Below are positions 36,026 to 45,983 of a stretch of 64,000 bases of DNA, piece after piece (within the stretch, counting starts at the first letter, position 1; the number at the start of each line of letters is the position of its first letter). Under the pieces are notes generated by a model. That model saw nothing but the letters and a program-made list of their open reading frames with translations, was not told where the DNA came from and made no database searches. Both the position numbers and the translations under genes were made by a program. The DNA is taken from positions 2,294,001-2,358,000 of the forward strand of contig NZ_LT629793.1 in NCBI RefSeq assembly GCF_900105735.1. The letters are read 5' to 3'. The stretch comes from Pseudomonas yamanorum (lineage in GTDB: Bacteria; Pseudomonadota; Gammaproteobacteria; Pseudomonadales; Pseudomonadaceae).

Positions 36026-38371
36026 ATGCCCCAGCAACCGACTCGCCTGACGCCCCTCGCCCGCACCCTGCGCCACTTGTTGCTGGGGGCCAGCCTCAGT
36101 TTCAGCGCCGTGCCCTACGTAATGGCGGCCGATGCCAAGCCCTACCGCATCGCCCCTACGTCACTTGAAGCGGCGTTGAACCAATTTGGCCGTGAAGCCG
36201 GCGTGCTGATTTCATTTGGCTCCGATGTGACCGCCGGCGTGCAAAGCCACGGCCTGTCGGGCAACTACACCGCTGAAGAAGGCTTGAATGCGTTGCTCAA
36301 AGGCACCGGCCTGCAAGCCCGCGCCGAGGGCAACAATGCCTTCAGCCTGCAACCGGCGAATGCTCCGGCCACCCTCGAATTGGGCACCTCCAACGTGGTC
36401 GGCGACTGGCTGGGGGACGCGGCGCAAACCAACGTCTTCGAACACCCGGGGGCGCGGGACGTGATCCGTCGCGAAGAGTTCGAACGCCAGGGCGCCACCC
36501 AGGCCCGCGATGTGCTCAACCGCATTCCCGGGGTCAACGCTCCGGAAAATAACGGCACCGGCAGCCACGACATGGCGCTGAACTTCGGTATTCGCGGGCT
36601 CAACCCACGCCTGGCCTCGCGTTCCACAGTATTGATGGACGGCATACCGGTGCCGTTTGCACCGTATGGCCAGCCGCAGTTGTCGTTCGCGCCCATCAGC
36701 ATGGGCAACATGGACGCGGTGGACGTGGTGCGCGGCGGCGGCGCGGTGCGTTATGGCCCGCAGAACGTCGGCGGCATCGTCAACTTCGTCACCCGCGCGA
36801 TTCCCGACGCGCCAACGGTGAAAGGCGGCTTGCAGACCGAAACCAGCCCGTCTTCCAGCCACGATGGCTTCAAGACCACCGGCAACCTGCTGGCGGGCGG
36901 CACCGCGGACAACGGCCTGGGCGGCGCCATCCTGTATTCCGGCACCCGGGGCGGTGACTGGCGCGAAAACAGCGACACCCGCATCGACGACCTGATCCTC
37001 AAGGGCAAGTACCAACTGGACGACGCCAACAGCTTCAACGCCATGGCGCAGTACTACGAAGGTAAAGCCGATATGCCCGGCGGCTTGAGTACCGCGGCCT
37101 ACAAAGCCGACCCGTATCAATCCACCCGCCCCTACGACCAGTTCTGGGGTCGCCGCACGATGTTCAACGCCGGTTACCGCTACCAGGAAGATCGCCGGGA
37201 ATTCACCGTCAACAGCTTCTTCACCACCACGCTGCGCAGCGGTTACCTGGACCAGGGCAACTTCCTCTCCCTGTCGCCTCGCGAGTACTGGGTGCGCGGC
37301 CTGGAAACCCGTTTCGCCCAAGGCTTCGACCTCGGCCCCACCAGCCACGAAGTCGGCGTGGGCTACCGCTACATCAACGAAGCCGGCCACGAAATGCGCT
37401 ACCGCACGCCAATTACCGCCAATCAGCAACTGCCCACCACCGACAGCCGCAACGACCGCGACACCCGGGGCAGCACCGAAGCCAATGCGTTCTTCGTCGA
37501 TGACCGGATTGATATCGGCAAATGGACCATCACTCCGGGCATCCGCTACGAGATGATCGAGTCTCAGCAGACCAACAACCTCAGCAACGTCAAATACAAG
37601 GGTGACTACAACACCGCCCTGCCGGCGTTGAACGTGCTCTACCACCTGACCGATGACTGGAACCTCTACGCCAACACCGAAGGTTCATTCGGCAGCGTGC
37701 AATACAGCCAGATGCCCAACCGCGTGACCAGCGGCGAAGTGAAGCCGGAAAAAGCCCGCACCTGGGAGCTCGGCACCCGTTACGACAACGGCACCCTGCG
37801 GGCTGAAATCGGCGCGTTCCTGATCAACTTCGACAATCAGTACGACAGTAACCAGACCAACGACACGGTGATCGCCCGTGGCGAAACCCGTCACCAGGGC
37901 ATCGAGTCCAGCATCAACTATGCCCTCGACGGCTTGAGCCCGGCCCTGGCGGGTTTTGATGTGTACGCCACTTACGCCTATGTCGACGCCACCATCCGCG
38001 AAGACGGCCCGAACAAAGGCAACCGCGTGCCCTTCTCCTCCAAGCACAAAGGCACCCTGGGCGTGGGTTACACCGAAGGTCGCTGGAAGTTGAATGTGGA
38101 CAGCAGCTACCAGAGCAGCCAGTTCGCCGACAACGCCAACACGGAAGCGGAAAGCGCTGACGGCAGCACCGGACGCATTCCTGGCTACATGCTGTTCAGC
38201 AGCCGCGCGGCGTATGACTTTGGCCCGCAGCTGTCGGATTTGAACGTGGCGGTCGGTGTGAAAAACATCTTCAACAAGCAGTACTACACCCGCTCGTTTG
38301 ACGATAACAACAAGGGCAAATACGTCGGCGAGCCGCGCACGCTGTATGTGCAGACGTCCATCGCGTTCTGA
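36026..38371 (+). CDS. fecA: Ferric citrate outer membrane receptor FecA
   Basis: TonB-dependent receptor for ferric dicitrate that also signals its presence. The 781-aa protein has a signal peptide (about residues 1-34), an STN signalling domain (about 38-115, PYRIAPTSLEAALNQFGREAG), a plug (DVIRREEFERQGATQARDVL, APENNGTGSHD) and the barrel. Long stretches such as FGIRGLNPRLASRSTVLMDG, IPVPFAPYGQPQLS and NVLYHLTDDWNLYANTEGSF match E. coli FecA almost residue for residue, which makes the substrate call firm. It forms fecIRA with the genes upstream. Its stop abuts the stop of the convergent LysR gene. Confidence 0.96.
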   Translation: MPQQPTRLTPLARTLRHLLLGASLSFSAVPYVMAADAKPYRIAPTSLEAALNQFGREAGVLISFGSDVTAGVQSHGLSGNYTAEEGLNALLKGTGLQARAEGNNAFSLQPANAPATLELGTSNVVGDWLGDAAQTNVFEHPGARDVIRREEFERQGATQARDVLNRIPGVNAPENNGTGSHDMALNFGIRGLNPRLASRSTVLMDGIPVPFAPYGQPQLSFAPISMGNMDAVDVVRGGGAVRYGPQNVGGIVNFVTRAIPDAPTVKGGLQTETSPSSSHDGFKTTGNLLAGGTADNGLGGAILYSGTRGGDWRENSDTRIDDLILKGKYQLDDANSFNAMAQYYEGKADMPGGLSTAAYKADPYQSTRPYDQFWGRRTMFNAGYRYQEDRREFTVNSFFTTTLRSGYLDQGNFLSLSPREYWVRGLETRFAQGFDLGPTSHEVGVGYRYINEAGHEMRYRTPITANQQLPTTDSRNDRDTRGSTEANAFFVDDRIDIGKWTITPGIRYEMIESQQTNNLSNVKYKGDYNTALPALNVLYHLTDDWNLYANTEGSFGSVQYSQMPNRVTSGEVKPEKARTWELGTRYDNGTLRAEIGAFLINFDNQYDSNQTNDTVIARGETRHQGIESSINYALDGLSPALAGFDVYATYAYVDATIREDGPNKGNRVPFSSKHKGTLGVGYTEGRWKLNVDSSYQSSQFADNANTEAESADGSTGRIPGYMLFSSRAAYDFGPQLSDLNVAVGVKNIFNKQYYTRSFDDNNKGKYVGEPRTLYVQTSIAF

Positions 38372-39244
38372 TCAACTACCCGCCAGGCACGACGGTGTGC
38401 CGGCCACCAACGCGTCGATGGCGCACCGGGTCTTGGCCGGCATGTGCGTCGCCGTGGGCCAGATGACATGGATCGGCATCGGTTGCTCGCGGTGGTCCGG
38501 CAATACCGCCTGCAGTTGCCCACGCAGTACGTAGTGGGCGATCAGCCAGCTGGGCAACCAGGCCAGGCCGACCCCGGCGATGGCGGCATCGGCCACGGCC
38601 TGCAGGTCATCGAGGATCAACGGCGAGGCGACCCGCTCGCGGTGCGGGGCATTGCTGCGGTAGGCAATGCCCCGATGCCCGGCGAGGTCCGCGATGGATT
38701 CGATTCGACTGGTGCGCTGCAGGTAGGCGGGTGACGCCGCCAGGGCAATCGCCTGCTCCCCCAGGCGCCTTGCGCTCAAGCGGTCGGTGTCGGGCAATGC
38801 GCCGATGCGCACTGCCAGGTCGAAGCCTTCCTGAGCCAAGTCGATCAATCGATCGGAGAAGGAAATCTCGATCTCCAGTTGCGGAAAATGGTCCATCAGC
38901 CCCCACAACGCCGGCGCCGCATAGTGATGACCGAACGCCAAAGGCAAGCTGGCCCTTAACCGTCCGCGTGGCTGCTGACGGCCACTTTCCAGCACGGATT
39001 CGGCGGCTTCCAGTTCCGCCAGCGCACGCAGGCAATGCTCGTAATAGGCCTGCCCGTCCTCGGTTAGACGCTGGCGCCGGGTAGAGCGTTGCAACAAGGA
39101 CGTGCCCAACCGCGCCTCGAGGCGCGCCAGGCCTTTGCCAACCGCCGAGCGCGTGAGGTTCAGCCGTTCGGCGGCCTCCGTCAGATTGCCGCTCTCGACG
39201 ATCTGCAAAAACAGTTCAACACCATCAAAACGCGGAGTGGCCAT
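38372..39244 (-). CDS. LysR-family transcriptional regulator
   Basis: A 290-aa regulator with an N-terminal winged helix (FLQIVESGNLTEAAERLNLTRSAVGKGLARLEARLG, residues 12-46) and a substrate-binding domain of two Rossmann-like lobes. It is divergent from the MFS efflux gene across 104 bases, a standard arrangement for a LysR regulator and its target. Its stop codon abuts the fecA stop (TGATCA), so there is no separate terminator between these convergent genes. Confidence 0.9.
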   Translation of the reverse strand: MATPRFDGVELFLQIVESGNLTEAAERLNLTRSAVGKGLARLEARLGTSLLQRSTRRQRLTEDGQAYYEHCLRALAELEAAESVLESGRQQPRGRLRASLPLAFGHHYAAPALWGLMDHFPQLEIEISFSDRLIDLAQEGFDLAVRIGALPDTDRLSARRLGEQAIALAASPAYLQRTSRIESIADLAGHRGIAYRSNAPHRERVASPLILDDLQAVADAAIAGVGLAWLPSWLIAHYVLRGQLQAVLPDHREQPMPIHVIWPTATHMPAKTRCAIDALVAGTPSCLAGS

Positions 39245-39348
39245 GGTCGTTTGTCGCCCTAAATTCCCTTATTGCAGGAACAAGTATCGCTAATAAAGAA
39301 TCAGATTCCCGTGAAAATGACATCTTCCCCCATCGAAAGGAAGAGGCC

Positions 39349-40857
39349 ATGTCATCCGACGCCGTTGTATCCGCCATCAACCCGCCGCGTACCGCCAGAG
39401 ACGGCCTGGCGCTCACCGCCGTGTGCCTGGTGGCGCTGATGTTCGGGCTGGAGATTTCCAGCGTGCCGGTCATCCTGCCCACCCTCGAACAGCAACTGGG
39501 CACCGGCTTCCAGGACGCCCAATGGATCATGAATGCCTACACCCTGGCCTGCACCAGCGTGCTGATGGCGGCGGGCACATTGGCCGATCGCTTTGGCCGG
39601 CGGCGCATGCTGGTGCTGTGCCTGTGGGTATTCGGGCTGGCTTCGCTGGCTTGTGGGCTGGCGAACGATGCGTCCACGCTGATCGCGGCGCGTTTTGTCC
39701 AGGGCGTGGGTGGCGGGGCGATGATGATCTGCCAGTTCGCGATCCTTTCGCACCAGTTCCGCGAGCCGGCGGCCCGGGCGCGAGCCTTTGCCATCTGGGG
39801 TGTGATTGCCGGTGTGGGCCTGGGCTTCGGGCCGATGGTGGGGGCGTTGATCCTGGCAGTCGCGGATTGGCGCTGGGTGTTCCTGGTGCATGTGCCGCTG
39901 ACCTTGTTTACCCTGGTGTTGCTGCGCATCAGCGTGCAGGAGTCCCGCGACCCGGCGGCCCATCGCCTCGATATCGCCGGTATGGCCACCCTGACCCTGG
40001 CGGTGTTCGCCCTGGTTTACTTCATCACCCAGGGCACCGAGAGCGGCTTTGCCACCCCGGCGATGCTCGGTTGGGCCGGGTTGTCGGTGGCCAGCCTGCT
40101 GTTGTTCGTGGTTGTCGAGCGGCGCAGCCCACATCCGATGTTCGATTTCTCGGTGTTTCGCATCCCGCGCTTCAACGGCGCGCTGATGGGCTCGATCGGC
40201 ATGAACTTCAGCTTCTGGCCCTTCATGATCTACCTGCCGCTGTATTTCCAGGCCGGCCTGGGCTACGACACGATGCTCACCGGGCTCGCCCTGCTCGCCT
40301 ACACCCTGCCCACACTGGTGGTACCGCCACTCGCTGAACGCCTGGCCCTGCGCTACGGCGCCGAACGCATCATTCCGTTGGGCCTGGGCCTGATGGGCGT
40401 GGGGTTTGTCGCCATGGCCGCGATCAACCGTAGCGGCCAGCCCAATGTGGTATCGATCCTGATCGCCTGTGGGATTGCCGGCAGCGGCTTGGCGTTTACC
40501 AACTCGCCCACCACCAACACCACCACCGGCTCAGTTTCATCCGACCGCGCGGGGATGGCCTCGGGCATCGACTTCAGTGCACGGCTGATCACACTCGCAC
40601 TCAACATCGCGCTGATGGGGTTGGTGTTGATACTCGGGATCGCTCACTACCTGGCGGGCGTATTGCCCGACACGGCGCAGTTGGCCACCCTCAGCCAGGA
40701 CATCGCCGCCGGCAAGCTGGAGGTGTTGCCGCAGGGCTCGTTGATTGCCCAGGCCGCGCTACGCAACGGTGCCGGTTGGGCCATGTTGTACGCAGGCTTG
40801 GGCGCGTGCGCACTGTCGGCCTTGAGCGCCTGTTTTTTCCGGCGCAGCCCGCACTGA
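39349..40857 (+). CDS. MFS transporter of the DHA2 (EmrB/QacA) family
   Basis: A 502-aa inner-membrane protein with about 14 membrane segments. Visible signatures are the motif DRFGRRRML after helix 2 (cytoplasmic loop, motif A), the motif C-like GVIAGVGLGFGPMVGALI and the LDIAGMATLTLAV loop. Such proteins export drugs or small molecules using the proton gradient. The divergent LysR gene is the likely regulator. Substrate unknown. A terminator follows. Confidence 0.9.
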   Translation: MSSDAVVSAINPPRTARDGLALTAVCLVALMFGLEISSVPVILPTLEQQLGTGFQDAQWIMNAYTLACTSVLMAAGTLADRFGRRRMLVLCLWVFGLASLACGLANDASTLIAARFVQGVGGGAMMICQFAILSHQFREPAARARAFAIWGVIAGVGLGFGPMVGALILAVADWRWVFLVHVPLTLFTLVLLRISVQESRDPAAHRLDIAGMATLTLAVFALVYFITQGTESGFATPAMLGWAGLSVASLLLFVVVERRSPHPMFDFSVFRIPRFNGALMGSIGMNFSFWPFMIYLPLYFQAGLGYDTMLTGLALLAYTLPTLVVPPLAERLALRYGAERIIPLGLGLMGVGFVAMAAINRSGQPNVVSILIACGIAGSGLAFTNSPTTNTTTGSVSSDRAGMASGIDFSARLITLALNIALMGLVLILGIAHYLAGVLPDTAQLATLSQDIAAGKLEVLPQGSLIAQAALRNGAGWAMLYAGLGACALSALSACFFRRSPH

Positions 40858-40870
40858 CGCTTTAAACGAA

Positions 40871-40898
40871 AAACGGGCCTGCATCTGCAGGCCCGTTT
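40871..40898. terminator. Bidirectional terminator between the MFS gene and the HPF-type gene
   Basis: AAACGGGCCTGCA and TGCAGGCCCGTTT form a perfect 13-bp stem around TC, with A and T tracts on either side. It serves both convergent genes. Confidence 0.93.
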
Positions 40899-40925
40899 TC
40901 AGTGGGGTTGAAAAAGTATCAGCTA

Positions 40926-41336
40926 TCAGCCGTTAAGCGCAGCCTGTTCGTTTTCCAGGAATTCCTCTTCAAGCTCAGCCTCGTCGGCCTTGGTATTGGG
41001 CAGGCTTTGACCCGCGGCGCGTGGTTTGCCGCGCAGTTTGCCGTACAGATGCTCCAGGGCATGCTCCAGCTTGGTAGCGGCGCCATCGATCGCCTGTTCC
41101 AGCGTATCGGCTTTATGGAGGACCGAAATCGGTTGATGGCCTTTTGGCCGTGCTTCCAGTCGGCAACTCAGATCGTGTGGACCGGGCTTGTCACCGTTCT
41201 CGTCCCGCAGGTAAACCTCGACGCGGGTCAGATCTTCTTCATAACGTTCGAGCGTGCTCTCAATGGTGGTACGTACCCACTCCTCCAGTCGGATGCTGCT
41301 TTCAATATGGTTATCGCTATTGACTTGGATTTGCAT
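40926..41336 (-). CDS. HPF/RaiA-type ribosome-associated protein
   Basis: A 136-aa protein with the HPF/RaiA (sigma-54 modulation) fold. The segments MQIQVNSDNHIESS, WVRTTIESTLERYEEDLTRVEVYLRDENG and a final helix (LEQAIDGAATKLEHALEHLYGKL) fit the pattern. An acidic C-terminal tail (AELEEEFLENEQ) is unusual for classical HPF. It probably binds the 30S decoding site under stress, or is a diverged relative with another role; it is not next to rpoN, where the main hpf gene usually lies. Confidence 0.8.
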   Translation of the reverse strand: MQIQVNSDNHIESSIRLEEWVRTTIESTLERYEEDLTRVEVYLRDENGDKPGPHDLSCRLEARPKGHQPISVLHKADTLEQAIDGAATKLEHALEHLYGKLRGKPRAAGQSLPNTKADEAELEEEFLENEQAALNG

Positions 41337-41547
41337 AGTTTTCCCTTATTTCAGCTAGCTCGCGGAAGGCCATTCCTGCTTCACCGGATGGGTGAAAACC
41401 ATGACCTCCTGATTACACAATTGAGCAGACCGAGGAACATTTCAACCCCTTTGCAAAGATAAATCCCACATTACAAATTAACTCTGACTACAACCAAAAA
41501 CGCTGTTAGGGTGGGGAGTTGGTTACATCTTCTTACCGCCAACTTCC

Positions 41548-42495
41548 TTACAATTGCCCCTCTCCCAACGGGTGCAATCCGCGAAAAATCTCCGCTTCCT
41601 CCACCAGCCAGTCATGCACCGCCCGCACGCCCGGATGGCTCAGCGCGCCTGGTGCGTACAGCAGCACGTAACGTTTGTGATTGGGTACGGCGAGGCCGAA
41701 CGGCACGATCAAGGTTCCGCGCTCCAGTTCGTCATTGAGCAAGGTTCGCCGGGCAATCGCCACGCCCATGCCGGCAATCGCCGCCTCGATGGTCAGATGG
41801 TTGCGGTTGAAGGTATGCCCACGCCGTACGTCGGCGGCGTCGTAGCCGATGGCATTCAGGTAGAACTCCCACTCCGCGTACTCATAACTCCCACGCCAGG
41901 CGGTAATGTCGTGCAGCAGCGGGAAATGCACCAGGTCGGCGGGGCCATGCAGCGGCGGTCGCCCACGCAACAGGCTCGGAGCGCACACCGGGAAGATCTG
42001 CTCGTCCAGCAAGGCTGTGGATAACAATCCAGGGTAGCTGCCATCGTTCAGGTCGATGGCCAGGTCAAAGTCGCCCTCATGCAAGGCAACGCTGCTGTCT
42101 TCGGCGACCATGCGCAGTTGGATGTCCGGGAACCGCTGCTGCAAACGCGGCAAGCGCGGGGTCAGCCATTTGCCGAGAAACGACGGGATCGAGCGCAAGC
42201 GCAAGGTGCCGCTGATCATCCCGGCATCCAGGCGCTGCAACTCGGCATCGATGCTGCCATAGGCCTCGCCCACGGTGATCGCCAACCGCTGGCCCTCTGC
42301 GCTCAGCTCAACCCCGCGTGCGCGCCGATGGAACAGGCGAAAGCCCAGCCGCTCCTCCAACTGGCGAATTTGCTGGCTGACCGCGCCCGGGGTGATGTGC
42401 AGTTCCTCGGCGCAGCGGGTGAACGACAAATGCCGAGCCGCGCAGGAAAAAACGTGCAACCAGACGTAAGTCTGGCCATGAAGCGGGCGAGCCAT
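41548..42495 (-). CDS. LysR-family regulator, DsdC/GcvA-like, divergent to serine genes
   Basis: A 315-aa regulator with the HTH FSCAARHLSFTRCAEELHITPGAVSQQIRQLEERLG at residues 16-51, the type shared by GcvA and DsdC, followed by an effector domain. It is divergent from the L-serine dehydratase and serine transporter genes across 137 bases, so it most likely activates them in response to serine. The assignment to that target is inferred from position. Confidence 0.88.
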   Translation of the reverse strand: MARPLHGQTYVWLHVFSCAARHLSFTRCAEELHITPGAVSQQIRQLEERLGFRLFHRRARGVELSAEGQRLAITVGEAYGSIDAELQRLDAGMISGTLRLRSIPSFLGKWLTPRLPRLQQRFPDIQLRMVAEDSSVALHEGDFDLAIDLNDGSYPGLLSTALLDEQIFPVCAPSLLRGRPPLHGPADLVHFPLLHDITAWRGSYEYAEWEFYLNAIGYDAADVRRGHTFNRNHLTIEAAIAGMGVAIARRTLLNDELERGTLIVPFGLAVPNHKRYVLLYAPGALSHPGVRAVHDWLVEEAEIFRGLHPLGEGQL

Positions 42496-42632
42496 AGGGT
42501 TTAGTCCTGCTAAAGGGTGTCTTAGGATAATTCGTTGGTCAGTGCCGATCCAGAGGCCCAGTATCGCGCCAATTCCGCTTGTCCTACAAAAGATGGCAGC
42601 GATTCCTACTCCATTGCTTGTAAGGGTTTAGC

Positions 42633-44009
42633 ATGGCTATCAGTGTTTTCGATCTATTCAAAGTGGGCATTGGTCCTTCCAGCTCCCATACCGTCGGCCC
42701 GATGCGGGCGGCGGCGACCTTCGTCCAGGGGCTAAACGACCAGCAATTGCTCGACGAAACCCGTCGGGTAGAAGTCCGTTTGTACGGCTCTCTGTCCGCT
42801 ACCGGTGTCGGCCACGCCACCGACCGCGCCTGCGTGATGGGCCTGATGGGCGAATGGCCAGACAGCATCGACCCCACCAGCATCGGTCCACGCATTCAGC
42901 AACTGCGTGAGTCCGGCCAATTGCTGCTCGGCGGCCGCAAGCCGATTGCCTTCAACTGGCAACACGACCTCCTGCTGCTGGACGAAAGCCTGCCCTACCA
43001 CCCCAACGCCATGTCCCTGCATGCCTACGGCGAAAACGGCCTGTTGAGCGAGCAGACGTACTACTCGGTGGGCGGCGGTTTCATCATCGAAGCGGCGGAA
43101 GCTGAATCCGGTATCGCGCCGACCAGCGAAGTGCAATTGCCTTACGACTTCTCCAGCGCCGTCGAACTGCTGGCCTTGTGCAACAAGCACTGCCTGCGGG
43201 TTTCCGAACTGATGATGGCCAACGAACGGGCCTGGCGCAGTGACGCCGAGATCCGCAGCGGCCTGCTGCATATCTGGTCGGTGATGCGCGAATGCGTTGA
43301 GCAAGGCCTGCGCCACGAAGGCATCTTGCCCGGCGGTCTGGATGTGCCACGGCGCGCGGCGAAATTGCACCGCAGCCTGTTGGAAATCGGCAAGCCCAAC
43401 GTCATCACGTCGACTTTGTCGGCGATGGAATGGGTCAACCTGTTCGCCCTCGCCGTCAACGAAGAAAACGCTGCTGGCGGGCGCATGGTGACGGCACCGA
43501 CCAATGGCGCGGCGGGGATTATCCCGGCGGTGCTGCACTACTACATGAAGTTCAACCCGGACGCGTCCGACGATGACGTGGTGAATTTCTTCCTCGCCGC
43601 GGCCGCCGTCGGCATCCTCTGCAAGAAAAACGCCTCGATCTCCGGCGCCGAAGTCGGTTGCCAGGGCGAAGTCGGCTCGGCCTGCGCCATGGCCGCCGCT
43701 GGCCTGGCCGACATACTCGGCGCGTCTCCGGAACAACTGGAAAACGCCGCCGAAATAGGCCTGGAGCATAACCTGGGCCTGACCTGCGACCCGGTTGGCG
43801 GACTGGTCCAGGTGCCGTGCATCGAGCGCAACGCCATCGCGGCGGTCAAGGCGATCAACGCCACTCAGATGGCCCTGCGCGGCGATGGCAAGCACTTCAT
43901 CTCTCTGGACCGGGTGATCCGCACCATGCGCGACACCGGCGCCGACATGCACGACAAATACAAAGAAACTTCACGGGGCGGCCTGGCGGTCAGCTGGGTG
44001 GAGTGCTGA
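42633..44009 (+). CDS. sdaA: L-serine ammonia-lyase (serine dehydratase), iron-sulfur type
   Basis: Converts L-serine to pyruvate and ammonia in the cytoplasm. The 458-aa single-chain enzyme starts [22 protein letters not shown], the family fingerprint, and contains [22 protein letters not shown] and [14 protein letters not shown], holding the Cys ligands of its labile 4Fe-4S cluster. It is followed after 60 bases by a serine transporter gene and preceded by a divergent LysR regulator, forming a compact L-serine utilisation unit. Confidence 0.95.
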   Translation: MAISVFDLFKVGIGPSSSHTVGPMRAAATFVQGLNDQQLLDETRRVEVRLYGSLSATGVGHATDRACVMGLMGEWPDSIDPTSIGPRIQQLRESGQLLLGGRKPIAFNWQHDLLLLDESLPYHPNAMSLHAYGENGLLSEQTYYSVGGGFIIEAAEAESGIAPTSEVQLPYDFSSAVELLALCNKHCLRVSELMMANERAWRSDAEIRSGLLHIWSVMRECVEQGLRHEGILPGGLDVPRRAAKLHRSLLEIGKPNVITSTLSAMEWVNLFALAVNEENAAGGRMVTAPTNGAAGIIPAVLHYYMKFNPDASDDDVVNFFLAAAAVGILCKKNASISGAEVGCQGEVGSACAMAAAGLADILGASPEQLENAAEIGLEHNLGLTCDPVGGLVQVPCIERNAIAAVKAINATQMALRGDGKHFISLDRVIRTMRDTGADMHDKYKETSRGGLAVSWVEC

Positions 44010-44069
44010 TCGGAGCACTCCTGCCGCCCCAACGTGAGCCCGCGCAAAAATAATAACGAGGCAATAACG

Positions 44070-45365
44070 ATGACCGATGTACGTACACCTGCTGCCGAAA
44101 ATCCCGCTGTAGACCTGACGCAGACCACCGTTACACAAGGCTGGAACAAACACGACACCACCTGGATGCTCGGCCTCTACGGCACCGCCATCGGTGCCGG
44201 CACCCTGTTCCTGCCGATCAACGCCGGCGTGGGCGGCTTCTGGCCGTTGATCGTGCTGGCGCTGCTGGCCTTCCCGATGACCTTCTTCGCTCACCGTGGG
44301 CTGACGCGCTTTGTGTTGTCGGGCAAATCCGGCGACATCACCGACGTGGTGGAAGAACACTTCGGCATCGGCGCCGGCAAGCTGATCACCTTGCTGTACT
44401 TCTTCGCGATCTTCCCGATTTTGCTGGTGTACAGCGTGGCGCTGACCAACACCCTGACCAGCTTTATGGAACACCAACTGCACATGGCGCCGCCGCCCCG
44501 GGCGATCCTGTCGCTGGTGCTGATCCTCGGCCTGATGGCCATCGTGCGATGCGGCCAAGGCGTTATCGTCAAAGCCATGAGCGTGCTGGTGTACCCGTTC
44601 GTCGCCGCCCTGTTGCTGTTGGCGGTGAGCCTGATCCCCAACTGGAACGGCGCCTTCTTCGCCTCCGCCAGCGAAGGCATGCCGCTGCCCACGTTCTTCA
44701 AGACCTTGTGGCTGGCCATCCCGGTGATGGTGTTTTCCTTCAACCACTCGCCGATCATTTCCGCCTTTGCCGTCGACCAGAAACGCGTGTACGGCCCGCA
44801 AGCCGAGCGCAAAAGCAGCGGCATCCTGGCCATGGCCCACAGCATGATGGTGCTGACGGTGATGTTCTTCTGCTTCAGCTGCGTGCTGGCCCTGTCGCCG
44901 GCTGACCTGGCCGCCGCCAAGGCGCAGAACATCTCGATCCTGTCGTACCTGGCGAACCACTTCCAGACCCCGGTCATCGCCTACGCCGCACCGCTGATCG
45001 CACTGGTGGCGATCACCAAATCCTTCCTGGGCCACTACATCGGCGCCAGCGAAGGCTTCCAGGGCCTGATCGTCAAATCCCTGCGCGGGCGCAACCGCAG
45101 CATGTCGGCCAAGTGGCTGGAGCGCTGCACCGCGCTGTTCATGGTGCTCACCTGCTGGGCCGTGGCCACCTTCAACCCGAGCATCCTCGGCATGATCGAA
45201 ACCATGGGCGGGCCGATCATCGCTTGCCTGTTGTTCCTGATGCCGATGTACGCCATCCGCCGGGTGCCATCCTTGCGCCAGTACTCGGGCCAGGCGTCCA
45301 ACGTGTTTGTGGTGTTGATCGGCTTGATTGCGCTGTCTGCGATCGTTTTTTCGGTCATGCCCTGA
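44070..45365 (+). CDS. Serine transporter of the HAAAP (SdaC-like) family
   Basis: A 431-aa inner-membrane permease with about 11 membrane segments. It has the first-helix signature TTWMLGLYGTAIGAGTLFLPI and later SFNHSPIISAFAVDQ, typical of SdaC/TdcC-like amino acid symporters. ATG 44070 is chosen for its GAGG site. Its place after the serine dehydratase gene makes L-serine the likely substrate, taken up with protons. Confidence 0.92.
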   Translation: MTDVRTPAAENPAVDLTQTTVTQGWNKHDTTWMLGLYGTAIGAGTLFLPINAGVGGFWPLIVLALLAFPMTFFAHRGLTRFVLSGKSGDITDVVEEHFGIGAGKLITLLYFFAIFPILLVYSVALTNTLTSFMEHQLHMAPPPRAILSLVLILGLMAIVRCGQGVIVKAMSVLVYPFVAALLLLAVSLIPNWNGAFFASASEGMPLPTFFKTLWLAIPVMVFSFNHSPIISAFAVDQKRVYGPQAERKSSGILAMAHSMMVLTVMFFCFSCVLALSPADLAAAKAQNISILSYLANHFQTPVIAYAAPLIALVAITKSFLGHYIGASEGFQGLIVKSLRGRNRSMSAKWLERCTALFMVLTCWAVATFNPSILGMIETMGGPIIACLLFLMPMYAIRRVPSLRQYSGQASNVFVVLIGLIALSAIVFSVMP

Positions 45366-45401
45366 AACGGATCACCGCGCGCAAAAACACCGCCAATCCA
45401 A

Positions 45402-45490
45402 TGTGGGAGCGGGCTTGCTCGCGAAAGCGGTCCTTCAGCCGAGTATTCATTGGCTGACACACCGCATTCGCGAGCAAGCCCGCTCCCACA
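45402..45490. repeat. REP/REPIN inverted repeat
   Basis: Arms TGTGGGAGCGGGCTTGCTCG and complement, 37 bases after the transporter stop; probably ends or protects that transcript. The following 175 bases to the DUF3509 gene contain no recognisable gene and should hold its promoter. Confidence 0.9.
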
Positions 45491-45665
45491 AGGGTCATTC
45501 GATGGCAGGCAGATTGCTGTACGGCACGCCCTTTGCTGTACAGCTACTGAGGAAAACGGACCTTGTGAAAACCTCAGCGAGCGAATGGCCGGTGGTCAGG
45601 AAACGCGAACTAATCCCGACACCGGTCGTCAATGACTGCATGTTCTTATCAGGCGGTAACGCACC

Positions 45666-45983
45666 ATGGACAACCCTTTTCAGATCATCACCGACACCTT
45701 CGCCCCGAAATACCGGGTCAATTTAAGCATCCAGCGGCTGGACGGCAGCATCATGCTGACCCTGTCCGATGAAGACGGCGTCGTGGCCAAACGCATGATC
45801 AGCGCCGAACAACGCAACGACCCGCAGCGCCTGAAACGGCTGGTGCAGAGCGTGCAATTCGGGATTGCGATTGAGCAGGGGCACAGCGCCATTGAGATAT
45901 TAGCGGTGATGACCGACGGGGATAGCCACAAAGTGTTGCAGCGGCCGCCGGTCAACCGGCCGCCACTGAGTGCCGTGCTTTAA
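45666..45983 (+). CDS. DUF3509 domain protein
   Basis: A 105-aa protein of a Pseudomonas-enriched family, with NPFQIITDTFAPKYRVNLSIQRLDGSI at the start and the conserved AKRMISAEQRNDPQRLKRLV helix. Mostly beta-rich in the first half. No function is known. It ends inside the convergent psiE gene (four-base overlap), so the two are transcribed towards each other without a terminator. Confidence 0.88.
   Translation: MDNPFQIITDTFAPKYRVNLSIQRLDGSIMLTLSDEDGVVAKRMISAEQRNDPQRLKRLVQSVQFGIAIEQGHSAIEILAVMTDGDSHKVLQRPPVNRPPLSAVL

Noticed and set aside
40902..41462. Plus-strand open frame opposite the HPF-type gene
   Set aside because: The minus-strand product matches the HPF/RaiA pattern; the plus-strand product has no features and begins at the terminator.
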